Of a stretch of DNA of 64,000 nt, positions 45,801 to 57,849 are shown one piece after another. Numbering within the stretch: position 1 is the stretch's first letter; each line of letters starts with the position of its first letter. The stretch is from NCBI GenBank assembly GCA_921293015.1, contig OV121084.1:22262960-22326959 (forward strand), in the 5' to 3' direction. The notes beneath the pieces were generated by a model. That model did no database searches. It was not told the DNA's origin and saw nothing but the letters and a program-made list of their open reading frames with translations. Source of the stretch: Phorcus lineatus (lineage: Eukaryota; Mollusca; Gastropoda; Trochida; Trochidae). The position numbers and the translations under genes are program-made.

Positions 45801-47728
45801 TGAAAGTTTTAGCTCGGTCTCTTTACAAGCCCATTACACAGCTTTTTAATTTATCCTTGAAATTGTCCCAATACCCTGTTAAATGGAAATACTCAACAGT
45901 TGTGCCTCTTCACAAGAAAGGAAGCATTCATGATTGTAATAATTACAAACCAATAGCGTTAACTTCCTGTTTGGCCAAAGTTTTTGAAAATGCATATTCA
46001 AGCATGTATACAATTTCTTTATAGACAATGAAATAATATCTAAACACCAGTCTGGTTTTAATACTGGAGACTCGGCAGTTTATCAATAAACGGAACTTTA
46101 CCATGTCATATCAAAAGCCATGGACAACAGTAAAGAAGTCAGAGCTATTTTTTGTGATATAAGTAAAGCTTTCGATTGTGTTTGGCATGCAGGCTTATTA
46201 GTAAAACTTGAATCCATTGGAATCACCGGAAGTTTATTACAGTGGTTTAAGAATTATCTTAGCAAAAGAAAACAATAGGTTGTAATAAATGGTCATAAAT
46301 CAAATACAAAATCAATATTTGCTGGTGTTCCCCAAGGCTCTGTCCTGGGGCCACTACTATTTCTTGTTTATATAAATGATTTAATAGACGGTTTGGTAAG
46401 TAATGTAAAACTCTTTCCAGACTCAGACCCTGCTAAACAGTGATTTAAAATTAATTTCAGACTGGGCTAACAAGTGGCAGATTAAATTCAGTCCTGAAAA
46501 GACCAAAGTGATGTTATTTTCTAAAAGGGTAATGCAAGTCCGAAACTTCCATTAACTCTAAACAATACTTCATGAAGTTAGTGAACATAAACATCTCGGT
46601 TTAACTCTACAAGAAGATGAAAAATGACAGCATCATATTGAAAACATACTATGCAATGCAAGTCAACTTATTAATTGTCTGAGAAGTTTAAAATATTGAT
46701 CATCCCTTGAAACTATGTTTTAATCATTTATTCTGCCCATCTTTGACTATTGTGATACCATCTGGGACAATTGCACTAAAGAGGAAGCTCATATATTAGA
46801 AAAATTACATTTAGATGCTCTGAGGACCATCTCAGGTGCAGTTAGAGGCACAAGTCACAAAAACTATATTCTGAGACAGGATTTTCTTCGTGAATTGAAA
46901 GGTGCCACTTTCACAAATTATGTATGTTTTATAAAATGGTGTGTGGATTAACTCCACAATATCTTACGATATTGGTTCCACCAAATGTCTCTGATGTAAG
47001 CAGTTATAATTTACGAAATTCCGAAAATCTGCGAGGCACTTCTGGGCCTTTGTCTCATTTCAATAACTCTTTTCTTCCATCTACTGTTAATGCTTGGATT
47101 GTGCTAGATATAAACTTTAGAAATGCAGCGTCACTACCACAATTCAAAACTTTGATTTCATGTGACAGGACTTTATCTCCCACATTTAAAAATCATACAT
47201 CCTATGGAAGTCAAATTCTTGTTTGCCGCAAGCGCCTTGGCTGCAGCAATCTCTACTCACATTTGTTTGATAGAGGGTTGTCAGAAAATCACGCCTGTTC
47301 TTGTGGAAACATTCGGGAGGATCCTTTTCATTACTTCTATAAATGACCACTTAATGATAGATTCCGATCAAATAAATACTTCTTTAAAAACGACATAACA
47401 TAAAAATCTATCTAAAGCGGCGACACATCTTTGTCACAGAGTGTTTACGAATCCCTAATAATATCTGTATATCATTTCATAAATAATACCAACCAATTTT
47501 TATAGCTCTTTTCTAAAATCTGTACCAAATGCAAAGATAGACAAACCTTAATATAAATTTGAGTTTAGTAAGAATAATTGTAAATATATATTTCCACCAA
47601 TGTACAGGAGAAGCATTCATATAGGCATTTCCTGCCTGTTTGCTAATCCTTTTTCCTTTTTGTATAAATATTCTGAATGTTGTGTATTACATGTTTTTAT
47701 GGAAATAGAATATTGTTTAAATCATACA
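42895..47728 (+). mobile_element. CR1/Jockey-like LINE, copy 2 (degenerate, interrupted)
   Basis: The 5' end (gcagttgggc) and 3' end (tgtttaaatc) match copy 1, in opposite orientation. The frame 42899-43729 covers the hydrophobic N-terminus, GDVHPQPGP and the endonuclease (SETWL, GDFNANM, SDHCPVF). Coding resumes at 45118 and covers the linker and RT (NYKPIALTS, FCDISKAFD, GVPQGSVLGPLLF) with many stops, to the C-terminal finger near 47320. A convincing target duplication was not found. Confidence 0.85.
43717..45117. other. 1.4-kb insertion inside LINE copy 2
   Basis: Copy 1 is continuous where copy 2 jumps from gcatttaa (43713) to aagagaatcatctatg (45118). The flanks ttaaagag and tttaagag may be an imperfect target duplication. 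A tgtaacgg start near 43728 would suit an LTR, but no matching CA end or internal genes were found. The nature is unknown. Confidence 0.6.
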
Positions 47729-48184
47729 TTGACGCAACACCTTTTGAAATATTTTATTGCTTTACGGCCAAAAGATCCACTTCCGAATCATCTCCACAAA
47801 TCGTTCCACATTCTTTCCAGATCATCTCCGTTAGAGGCAATGGTAACATTTTGCTCAAAACTCTTGAAAAGATGGTGCGGAGGTGCTGTGGAGATGGTGC
47901 GGCAATGCTTCGGAAACATCTTTTTAGGAATTTTTTCTATAGGGTAGCTCTGTTAAACTCCCATTTAAAGGATACTTAAACGATGTCTTCTCTTGTCATC
48001 TCTTTAAAGCATCGGACAGTTTGAAAAGAATACCCATAACTCCCTAACAGGAAGTGCCATCCCAAAATAGAACCTATACTGGACCAGTATGTACACTCAA
48101 TATTATTTATATTTGTGCTATTCTTGGCCAGTACTGGCCCTTTTAAAATATCCCCTAATACATTAAGACAGGAAGTTAAATGCC
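47729..48184. other. Intron between LINE copy 2 and piggyBac copy 2
   Basis: 47737-47800 resembles the 41502-41770 repeat unit. 48060-48145 carries ccagtactgg-type palindromes that continue beyond the piggyBac at 54060-54240. No gene. Confidence 0.5.
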
Positions 48185-49975
48185 TTAACCCTCAAGCCGC
48201 AGTTTACGGAATGGTCCGGGATGAAATTAAACTACGCCCAATTAGCCTTGGCGAACCCCGGAAGCCGGACTTATAATCTGACGCATTTACTAATTAACGC
48301 AATTGTACGCAGTCGTGTCGGTTGAACGCGTGTATTTTTGTTCCGGCTTTCGCTAAGCTGCCGATTTTTTCCCCGTTGTTGTTCTAAAGAATGGGGGCAT
48401 ATTTTCCGAAAGTTTTACAGATATTGGTTATGTTTATCGTACCGAAAATATGCATTACAAACGCTCAATTTTCCCCCACTACCCGCCGGGCTTGCTATAG
48501 CCCTGGGGCTTATTGCTCCCCTCACGCACGAGCTTATCGAGCTGCGCACGTTATTGTTTGCTCAGGCGTGCGCACTCACAACAAAAGCACACCTTGCTTT
48601 CGCACGCCCTATGATCTAAACCCTTGGGCGGATTTCAATACAGGTGGAATCATTTGAAAGAGGAGAAAATTGTCTTTAATTCGATATAAATTATGAATAT
48701 TCGCTAAAGGAACTGAATATACAGCATGTGCCGTAAATGAGGTGATTTTCAGATATTTTTAGTTTTATACCTACTTTCACACATTATTTCTCATCATGTA
48801 CTCAACGTATTTTGGAATTTTTTATATCATAAGAAAGAGAAAAAGATTGTCTTTCATTCCATGTAAAATTTGTATATGCGCAAATATTTATAAAGCCACA
48901 GCGAGCGACGCACGAAGAGCTAATTTTGCACTTTTACCCTTGTGAACTGAGTAGCGATTTTGTGATATACTTTTCTTTAGTACTTCATATCTTTTTAACT
49001 GTTTGGTGCATTTGGATAACTGTTATATCACAATAAAGAAGAAAAAGTTGTCTTCACCTTTATATAAAATATGTTCACTCACATAACAAAAATATTGACA
49101 CAGTAAGAGTCACAAATAGAGCAATTTTGGCACTTTGTATCTCCGTAACCAAATGACGCATTCCCACAACTTTTATATCATTGTCAAGAGGAATACAATG
49201 CCTACATTATGATATATAATATGTATATGCGCTAAAAGAAATAGCGATACAGCAAGTGCCGCACAAAGGGCACTTTTGTCACTTTTTTATTATGTGATAT
49301 GAAGCGCGATTTTCATGTACCTTTCTTTCGCACCCAATATCTTCTATACCGCTTGGCGCATTTTGGTAAATTTTACATCTAAACAAAGAGGAAACAATGT
49401 TCTTCAATTCCATATATCGATGATTTATGCGCGTGAATAAATAAAAGCAAAACAAGTGCCGTAAAAAGGGCAATTTTCGCACTTCGTTCCGCCGTTAAGT
49501 GCCGCGAATAGGAAAACTTCGGCACTTTATATCTCCGTAACCAAATGACGCATTTCTACAACTTTTATATCATTGTCAAGAGGAATACATTGCCTACATT
49601 TTGATATATAATATGTATATGCGCTAAAAGAAATAGTGATACAGCAAGCGCCGCACTAAGGGCACTTTTGTCGTTTTGGTAGCATTCCGATGTTTTAAAT
49701 AGTTTGCTATATATGTCGGGATGGCATGAGATCCTTCCAGTGAACTAAAGACAAGGGGCCGGGTGCTCGTTGACTACGGCCGTCCCGACAGATAGGCCCG
49801 TGGAACCTATCATTCTCGGAAGAGAAGTCAAGAGTTGAAAAACTTTTGTAATCCACAACTGACAATCAGAACTTTCCTGACGTAGAAGGCAGTTGTTCGC
49901 GACTCGCCGGCTCGTTGCATAGGAAGTCAGAAGGCGGCATCAGGGTTGATAATGTTGATACAACGTCGGCGGCCG

Positions 49976-50355
49976 TCGGTGCCATCGGCACCTTCGGCGG
50001 GATTGTGAAAAGTCGTCCAAAAGTTAGAAAGTGTCCGGCGACATTAGAACTTGTTCGGCTGAATTGTGAAAAGTTGTCCGAAAGTTAGAAATTGTCCAGC
50101 AATGTTAGAATTTGTCCTGATTTTGACTTTTGCAACAAAATGAAAGAAAATGTCCGGCATTCGCCAGGACAGTTAGAAAATGTCCTGAATTCCGTCATTA
50201 TTGATGGCCGCTGGCGCCATCGGCGCGCAACGGTATATTTGTTTACAAAACTCACAAAATGGGGCAATTGAATGTCCATGAAGCTCACATTGAATTTTTC
50301 TGTATAGGTTATCAGGATTTGATAGAATATCTTGCACATTTCTAAATTCTTTTCA
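49976..50355. repeat. Copy-2-specific segment with gtcc repeats, upstream of the transposase
   Basis: This stretch is not in copy 1. It holds several variants of ttgtgaaaagtygtcc, then aaagttagaaa and tgtccrgc, bounded by ggcgccatcggcgc-like GC-rich words at both ends (49990 and 50212). It may be a small insertion or an expanded leader. Confidence 0.5.
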
Positions 50356-50379
50356 ATCAATTACAGATTGATGTGAAAG

Positions 50380-52295
50380 ATGCCTAAGGCCAGGCGACCG
50401 AGGACTAGGAGTTGGGAAGGGCCGTCAACGTCAAGCGACGACGACTTCATCAACGAGGTCCATGCTGATGAAGCTTCTGACATGGAGTCTACTGATGAGA
50501 GTGATAGTGAAAGTGACAGTGATAGTGATATGGAAATAAGAAACATTGCAAAAGACATATTAGCTGCTACTGGTGGGGCTGGTACATCCACAGAGGAAGA
50601 GTTCAGTGGCTTTGATGAGCAATATAATGAAATGGACACACATTTTAATGACCCTGAGAACTTTATGGAACGCTGGACAGAGGGGCCGAGGCCTCGTGGA
50701 CGTGTTGATCTGCATTTTACTGGCGCAACGGGATTAGGACGGTTTATAGAATTGCCTGATAATCCGCATCCTATAGATTTTTTGGGGTTATTCCTGCATG
50801 AAGATGATTATGGATCGTTGGCAGCAGAAACCAACAGGTACTTCCACCAGCAAGTCAATGATAAGGTTCTGAAACCATGTTCAAGGTTGAGGCAGCGGTA
50901 TGATACGAATGCTGAAGAAATGAAAGTATTCGTTGCAATGACTATAGCGATGTCTCTAGTTGTACAGAGGAATTTTTCTGAGTATTGGTCAACAAGTGAT
51001 GTGACGTCGACGCCTTTCTTTGCCAAATGTATGTAAACAACCAAATGCCGGGACGAAACACACCTCATTTTTCACCTATCAATAAACTTGGCTATTTGTA
51101 CCAGAGAATCGTACATCGTTTTTCTAGAGTTTACAAGCCGCATCAAAACATTTGCGTCGATGAAGGGTTGGTGCCTTGGAAAGGCAATCTCAGTTTCAAA
51201 GTATACAATCCCAACAAGCCGAAGAAGTATGGGATAAAGGCCTACATGTTGTGTGACTCAACAAATGGTTATGTTTGCAAGTTCCAACTCTACACTGGAA
51301 AAACTTATGAAACTGTGTCTGCTGGTGGAAAAACGTTCGATCTGGTGATTGATTTGGTGAAGGATTATGCTGGGAAAGGATATCATGTGTTCAGGGATAA
51401 TTTCTATTCCTCTGTGGCATTGTATATAAACTTGTGGGAAATGGGCACTGGTGCGACGGGAACGTTGAGAGGAAATCGCAAAGGCATTCCAGACAAGGTA
51501 AAGAAGGCACAGAAGAAACAGAAGAAAGGGGATATGATAGTCTATCACAACCAAGACCTACTCGTTTTGCGGTATGAAGACAGGAAGTCAGTGTTGCTCA
51601 TGTCAACCGTAGAAGACAATGAAATTGTAGAGACAGGCAAGAAGAACCGAATGACTGGGGAAGCCATTGCAAAACCACGTATCGTGCATGAATATAACAA
51701 GTACATGGGCGGTGTGGATCGGGCTGACCAGATGCTGTCGTACACCCCGTTCAAAATAAAAACTCTCAAATGGTGGAAGCGTGTGTGGTTTCACGTGTTG
51801 AACGTTGCCATGTTGAACGCCTACATTCTTTACAAAGAATTCTCTAAGGATAAAACCTTGAAAACAAGCCAACAATTCAGAAAAGACTTGGTACAGCACA
51901 TGATAACCTTCGCCGACACAGAAAAGGTGCCATCCCTGCGCAGACGTCCCCGTGGTCGACCAAGCACGAGCGACGATAGTGTATTACGTCTTCATGGTCA
52001 TCACTTTCCATCAAAGATTCAGCCTGTTGGAAAAAAGAAGAATCTCTCACGCACGTGTGTTGTTTGCTCCAAAGCGAGAAGAGAACTACTTCGAAGGGAT
52101 GTGGAAGAAACAAATCAGCCAGTTCGAAAGAAGAAAAGGGTAGGCAGAGAATCTTCTTACGAATGTAGCGACTGTAATGTGGCTCTATGTGCAACCCCAT
52201 GTTTCAGAATTTATCACACGTCACAAGATTGCACTAAAGCTTATATCAGTTTGATGTCAGAGAAGGAAAATGAGGGGGATAATCAAGAAGATTGA
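50380..52295 (+). pseudogene. piggyBac transposase, copy 2, nearly intact
   Basis: The N-terminus (MPKARRP) is followed by an acidic Ser/Asp-rich stretch, then the catalytic core. The three carboxylates are present: VDEGLVPW, FRDNFYSS and GGVDRADQM. The C-terminus has the cysteine-rich zinc-binding domain (CVVCSKARRE, CSDCNVALC) and ends GDNQED. Near 51030, about 47 bp present in copy 1 (CDMFWLLLTYLHL) are missing and one base is gained, so the first frame stops at 51036 and the second starts at 51027. Total length, about 630 residues, fits the family. DDE enzyme, cut-and-paste at TTAA. Confidence 0.9.
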
Positions 52296-54054
52296 AGAAA
52301 GAAGAAAGAAGCAGAAGTGTGGATGAGTGTTACTCTCCTGATCCAGTTGGTTTTCACATCAAAAAGGTGAAAAAGTGTTAATAGAAAATACTTGATTGTA
52401 AAAAACTCATTATAAATAAAAAATAATCTTTTTTTTATTGCGTAAAAGAGACAGAGAAAGTCAATGTGAGCTGTCACGGGACATTCAATATGAGCCGCAT
52501 CACAAACCTCCCGCGATCTTTCGCAATTTATATCTTCTGAATCGGGCGGCCGAACTTCATGGCTTTTATATCACCATAAAGAGAAAAGAACTGGCTTTGA
52601 TATAATGACAATTGCATGTGCGCATGAAATAATAAAGAAGCGGCGAATGATGCGATAATTGTCGCAATGATAAAAATAAATTCACAAATGTCTGAGGGTA
52701 CCCCTCTTTCTCGTTTCATATCTCCCGAACTATTTGGTATTTTTAAAAAAAATTTCCAGCTTTATCAAGACAAAAGAATTATCTTTAATTCCATGTATAA
52801 TTTGCATATGCGCAGTAACTGATGAAGATGCTGCGAGTGTTGCGACAAATGTCGCAAATAGGACGATTATCGAAATCTGTTTTCAAATAAATGAGAGTAC
52901 CCTCCTTTCGCAGTCCATATCTCCTAAACTGTTTGGTTTATTTTCATAATTTTTTCAGCTTTATCAAGACAAAAGAATTATCTTTAATTCCATGTATAAT
53001 TTGCATATGCGCAGTAACTGATGAAGATGCTGCGAGTGATGCGACAAATGTCGCAAATAGGACGATTATCAAAATCTGTTTTCAAATAGTTGAGAGTACC
53101 CTTCTTTCGCGGTGTATATCATTATTTTTACACTATCGTGAAGAGGAATGATTTATCTTCAATTCCATGTATAATTTGTATGTGCGCATGAAAAAATAAC
53201 GATGCGGTGCACGTAAAGAATTCCTGTTTCATAATGCTGGAGTGTTTGCGCGAATGCTCGCCTGCGCGTGACTTCACCCGCCGAGAGAATCGGTAATGCG
53301 GGAGCCAAGGCTGTTGCCTAGAAGTCTGTGGCACTCGCATGCTGGTGCCCCGGGGCATAACGGTACTAATTAGCGCGCCGGTGCCAGAGGGCCCCGGGGG
53401 ATTTAGTTTTAGCTAAAAATGCCGTAGGGTCGGAACGTTGTCGGGGTACCCCCAGCCATCTTTCGCAACGTATATCTTTTGAACCGTAAGACATATTCTA
53501 ATAATTTTTTCGTCATTGTAAAGAGGAATAAATTGCCTATAATTCCATATATAATACATGTATGCGCGCTCAGTATTATGGATTTTATTTAACTTGAAAT
53601 AAAGACAGTCTTTAAAAACCTGTAGAAATCTAACTAGAGATCATATCGTAATTATTTTCATACCATCGTAAAAAGGAATAATGTATCTTCAATTCCATAT
53701 AAGAATTTTAGTTGCGCGATAATATTTCAGGATTTTATTCAACTCGAAATGAAGACAATCTTTAGATTGTAATAGAAATCGTTCCAGGAGGTATAAAAAA
53801 TTCATTCAAAGTGTCGGATAAGGAGTGTTCATTTTTACACGGGATTCGCCAACTGACTTTGTATAAAACAATTTATTCCGTCCGTACTTCGCGGTATAAA
53901 AACATCATATACTGTAAAAACGGTCGCGTCTCGCGGCGCTAGAAAATTCAGCCACAGGGGCTAATTAGGCTTTAACGGTAGCGAGGCGAGTGCTGGAAAA
54001 TTCAGCCACGGGGGCAAAACTGGTCAAAATAATATTCAGCAACTTGAGGGTTAA

Positions 54055-54987
54055 CTAGGCCGGTACTTGGCCAGTAGAGCTCACCTGTACCGTATTGCCA
54101 GTACTGGGCAATCTAAATTCTGCCTTAAATGGCACGATTTGGTTAAAATTGATACAGGAACAGTACTGGTTCTATACTTTTAGCCAGTATGCATTTATCA
54201 ACTTTACCAACCAGTATGAAGCCAGTACTGGCCCAATGAAGTCATGTTTGCATGTTTGAATCCTCATTACCACATCAATGTGATTAAATTGACCATTTTA
54301 ATGAGGTTTAAAAATTCACATTTCTTCGTCTCAAAACTGATGATATTCTCAAAATTCGAACAAGGTTTCAGATTCTTTGGAGTGGATGTCCTTGTGGTAA
54401 TTATTGCAGAAAATCATGTATTTTTGCTGTATGACAGGTTGTTAAAAACATGTTTTCATCCTGAGACCCATCCCAGGCCAGACTAAAGGGAGGTTGGTGG
54501 CCTTACCAAAAGGAGGATCCTCTTCAAAAGAATCTCAAACCTCTAACCATCTGAAACAACTTCTGGCAATACTTGACGATGTCCAAACTTCAATTTGAAG
54601 AACAGCTGCAGGTATGATATTTTCATTTTGATTACGGTCTATTTGACTTGTTAAGAATAACCATCCTTGAGACTTCTTCATTCCCGGCATTTTTGTTGAT
54701 TGCACAGTGGCTATGGCATTGCACATGCAAATGCATCTTCCTGTTGAAACATAGTGGTGTGGCTTATTTTTTATTGAAGTGTACGATAGATCATGTTTTT
54801 AAATGTATTCATGTACCAAAGGCCTTTGCATGGCCCTGCTAATAATACCTCCCTTTCTATTTATAGCTGTAAACTGATATGGATTTGCCTTTTTGTTTTC
54901 AGAGAGCTTCTAAATGGTCAAAGCTGAATGCAAACACTCCAGAACAACAACACAGAATAAACACAGTAGAGATTCACTAATCCTTAC
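54055..54987. other. Myosin intron with CCAGTACTGG words
   Basis: Several ccagtactgg or close variants between 54060 and 54240 match similar words left of the piggyBac (48079-48140). No exon seen up to 54987. Confidence 0.45.
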
Positions 54988-55180
54988 CTGTACCACTTTG
55001 TGGACTGCTTCAGCATAAAGCAGATGATGTTCCACAGGATCATTGGGAATGTCATGAACATGTCTATACACTCTTTTCTTGAACATAAGTTTTGGAAAGC
55101 TGAGGTCCACTTCAAAGTTGAAGTCCAAAGGCTTTGGTTTATCATTCACATTATTTTCATTTGAAGAACGTTTTTCTAAA
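54988..55180 (-). CDS. Unconventional myosin (MyTH4-FERM type), FERM F1/F2 exon
   Basis: This 193-nt exon starts after atttttctttcag and ends GTACAG before gtaagg. Its first base completes the codon opened by the exon at 56842. The protein has a polar linker (EKRSSNENNVND), then LSFPKLMFKKRVYRH and NDPVEHHLLYAEAVHKVV. This is the basic FKKR stretch and the start of the F2 lobe in myosin tail FERM domains. It ends in phase 0 and joins QDEFFVSEK of the 33.3-kb exon. Confidence 0.85.
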
Positions 55181-55480
55181 CTGAAAGAAAAATATAGTTT
55201 ATATGCCAAACTATAGTGTTATTCTCACATTTTTATATTATATTGTATTAACCTGGACATGTGCTTCACATGAAACAATCATATCACTTACAGGAAAAGA
55301 ATAGATAAAAATATATTGATTATTGATAAACACTTTTCTTGATAATCACTAAACAAAACCAACTCAGGAAATACTCACACAATGATAAACAAGTGCTTAT
55401 TGTTGCTAAAACAAAACAATTTTCAAAGCGTAAACACAGGTGTTAAAAAATATGGTGTATAAATAGCTCTTATAACACTG
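55181..55480. other. Myosin intron, no feature
   Basis: Short AT-rich intron between the exon acceptor and a degenerate minisatellite. Confidence 0.4.
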
Positions 55481-56130
55481 TAAAAACTATATCCTTAAGC
55501 AGATGGAATAGAATTACCATTTTCAAAGCTTAAACACAGGTCTTCAAGATGATGGTATAGAATTAACTCTTATAAAGCTGTCACATACAAGTCCTCGGAA
55601 AATTGGAATAGAATTATGATTTACAAAACATACACATAAAGGTCCTCAATAAGATAGTATAGAATTAACTCTCATGGAATAAGAGTTACTGTTCACAAAG
55701 CACATACACAGGTCCTCAGAATGATGGTATAGAATTAACTCTCATAAAGCTGTCACATACAAGTCCTTAGAAAGATGGAATAGAATTATCATTTACAAAG
55801 CATACACACACAGGTTTTCAGAAAGATTGAAATGAATTATCTGTTCTAATGTTCTCACATAGAAGTCCAAGGAAGGATGGGAAGTATACACACACAGGAT
55901 AGGTATAAAATTAACTCTCATGGAATAAGAGTTACTATTTACAAAGCCCATACACAGGTCCTCAGAAAGATGCAAACAAATCACCATAATAAAGTAACAA
56001 AGTCGCCGGAGAGAGGGAATAGAATTATAATTTACCATACATATATTTGAACGGAAAACTTGTAGTTAGGAAGAAACAAACAAGTCCTCAGAAAGATGCA
56101 ATGAAATCACAAGTCATAAAGCAGTCACAT
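55480..56130. repeat. Degenerate minisatellite, ~60-bp units
   Basis: About ten diverged units carry acacaggtcctcagaa, then gatggtatagaattaact and then cataaagc or tttacaaagc. Alternating unit types suggest a higher-order repeat of about 120 bp. The array lies 300 bp upstream of the acceptor at 55181 on the transcribed strand. Confidence 0.75.
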
Positions 56131-56841
56131 AACGGTCATTGGAAAAATCGCATAAATAATCACAACTGTGACTTATATTGCTTTCACTCTTTTCAAAATT
56201 ATTTACAAAGTGATCTGTAATGAGAAGTATTTTCAAAGATGTTACAAGATGTTGCTCCATGTAGGGAAAGGTTTATTACTATCAAATGTTCAATAAGTAT
56301 TCGTCTGCTTTCGTAAAATATTCTCAACTTTCTTTCAAAAAGCGGACTTGCACAATTAAACACAATGCATGATAGGAAGGATTCTAACTTTGTAGATCTC
56401 ACAAGTCATGCAAGATAAGAAAAACATATATCAATATTCAGACATCTTACCCGAACAACAAGGTAATCATATATATCATTGACCCGAGGAGATTCATATA
56501 TGTAAAAATCATGTCTCTATCTCAATCACATGCTGGGCCCTCATTTTGTTGCAAATTCGCCTATGCGTGTGTATGTGTGTGTCTTAAAGTTACAAATTAA
56601 GATCCCATAGGTACAAGGAACATGTGAAAAGTTTATAAACAATGCCCAACATAGAACAGGCCATGGAGGTCTGGTGAGCTACAAATTTAAAAGAAAAAAC
56701 AAAATCCCCTCTTTTTAATTGGTTAGTATTCTACATAAATACCAAACTTCTACCATCTTTGTTGAATAAGATCTTACATCTTTATCAAATATGATCAAAC
56801 ATTGTTGTTTGATATTATGATGTTGAACAAGTGATACTTAC
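56131..56841. other. Myosin intron, no feature
   Basis: No exon or repeat recognised. Confidence 0.4.
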
Positions 56842-56912
56842 TGTTCCCACTCGGCAAGAATGTCACTGACATATTCATATCTTCTCACATATCTCTCTTC
56901 ATACTTTGTAAT
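56842..56912 (-). CDS. Unconventional myosin (MyTH4-FERM type), exon at the start of the FERM region
   Basis: This 71-nt exon lies between a ttttttgttatag acceptor and GGGAACA before gtaagt. It reads TKYEERYVRRYEYVSDILAE and then WE, with two bases left for the next exon. The frame, a basic and Tyr-rich helix ending in DILAEWE, fits the linker before the FKKR segment of the FERM domain. No earlier exon was found up to 64 kb. The upstream motor and MyTH4 parts must lie beyond the window. Confidence 0.75.
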
Positions 56913-57064
56913 CTATAACAAAAAACATTGGGCAAAGATAGAGTCATTGGCTAATATTTGTTGCTAATCACATATTGCATAATTCACGCTAAAGCATTAC
57001 ATCTTAAATGATGTGACATGTCTTGAATGTTACCTGGTGCTATCAAATGCTATAAAATTTCAGG

Positions 57065-57842
57065 TATTCTAGGCAACTAGTTATCTTTATGGAACATTAC
57101 ACTGTACTATTGAATGAGGTTCAGTAACTAGTAGTCTTTGTGGAACACTAAACTCTGCTATTGAATGAGGTTCAGTAACCAGTAATCTTTATGGAACATT
57201 ACACTGTACTATTGAATGAGGTTCAGTAACTAGTAATCTTTGTGGAACACTAAACTCTGCTATTGAATGAGGTTTAGTAACCAGTAATCTTTATGGAACA
57301 TTACACTGTACTATTGAATGAGGTTCAGTAACTAGTAATCTTTGTGGAACATTACACTGTACTATTGAATGAGGTTCAGTAACCAGTAATCTTTGTGGAA
57401 CACTAAATTCTGCTATTGAATGAGGTTCAGTAACCAGTAATCTTTGTGGAACACTAAATTCTGCTATTGAATGAGGTTCAGTAACCAGTAATCTTTGTGG
57501 AACACTAAACTCTGCTATTGAATGAGGTTCAGTAACTAGTAATCTTTAAGGAACACTAAACTCTCCTATTGAATGAGGTTCAGTAACTAGTAATCTTTAA
57601 GGAACACTACACTCTGCTTTTAAATGAGATTCAGTAACTAGTAATCTTTATGGAACACTACACTCTCCTTTTAAATGAGATTCAGTAACTAGTAATCTTT
57701 ATGGAACACTACACTCTCCTTTTAAATGAGATTCAGTAACCAGTAATCTTTATGGAACACTACACTCTCCTTTTAAATGAGATTCAGTAACTAGTAATCT
57801 TTATGGAACACTACACTCTGCTTTTGAATGAGATTCAGTAAT
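57065..57842. repeat. 51-bp minisatellite, about 15 copies
   Basis: Head-to-tail units of 51 bp carry gaggttcagtaactagtaat, then ctttgtggaacactaaac and tctgctattgaat. Two alternating variants (acattacactgtac versus acactaaactctgc) dominate the left half. The last five units are diverged (tccttttaaatgag). The array lies 150 bp upstream of the myosin acceptor at 56913. Confidence 0.95.
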
Positions 57843-57849
57843 ACGTTTC

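Larger units (their letters stand above)
48185..54054 (+). mobile_element. piggyBac-type transposon, copy 2 (5.9 kb)
   Basis: TTAA at 48185-48188 is followed by CCCTCAAG; the inverted CTTGAGGG is followed by TTAA at 54051-54054. Arms of about 1.5-1.7 kb carry the same reiterated units as copy 1. The transposase is on the plus strand. Because it lacks the two insertions present in copy 1, it supplies the empty sites that define them. It lies in the 21.6-kb myosin intron. Confidence 0.9.
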
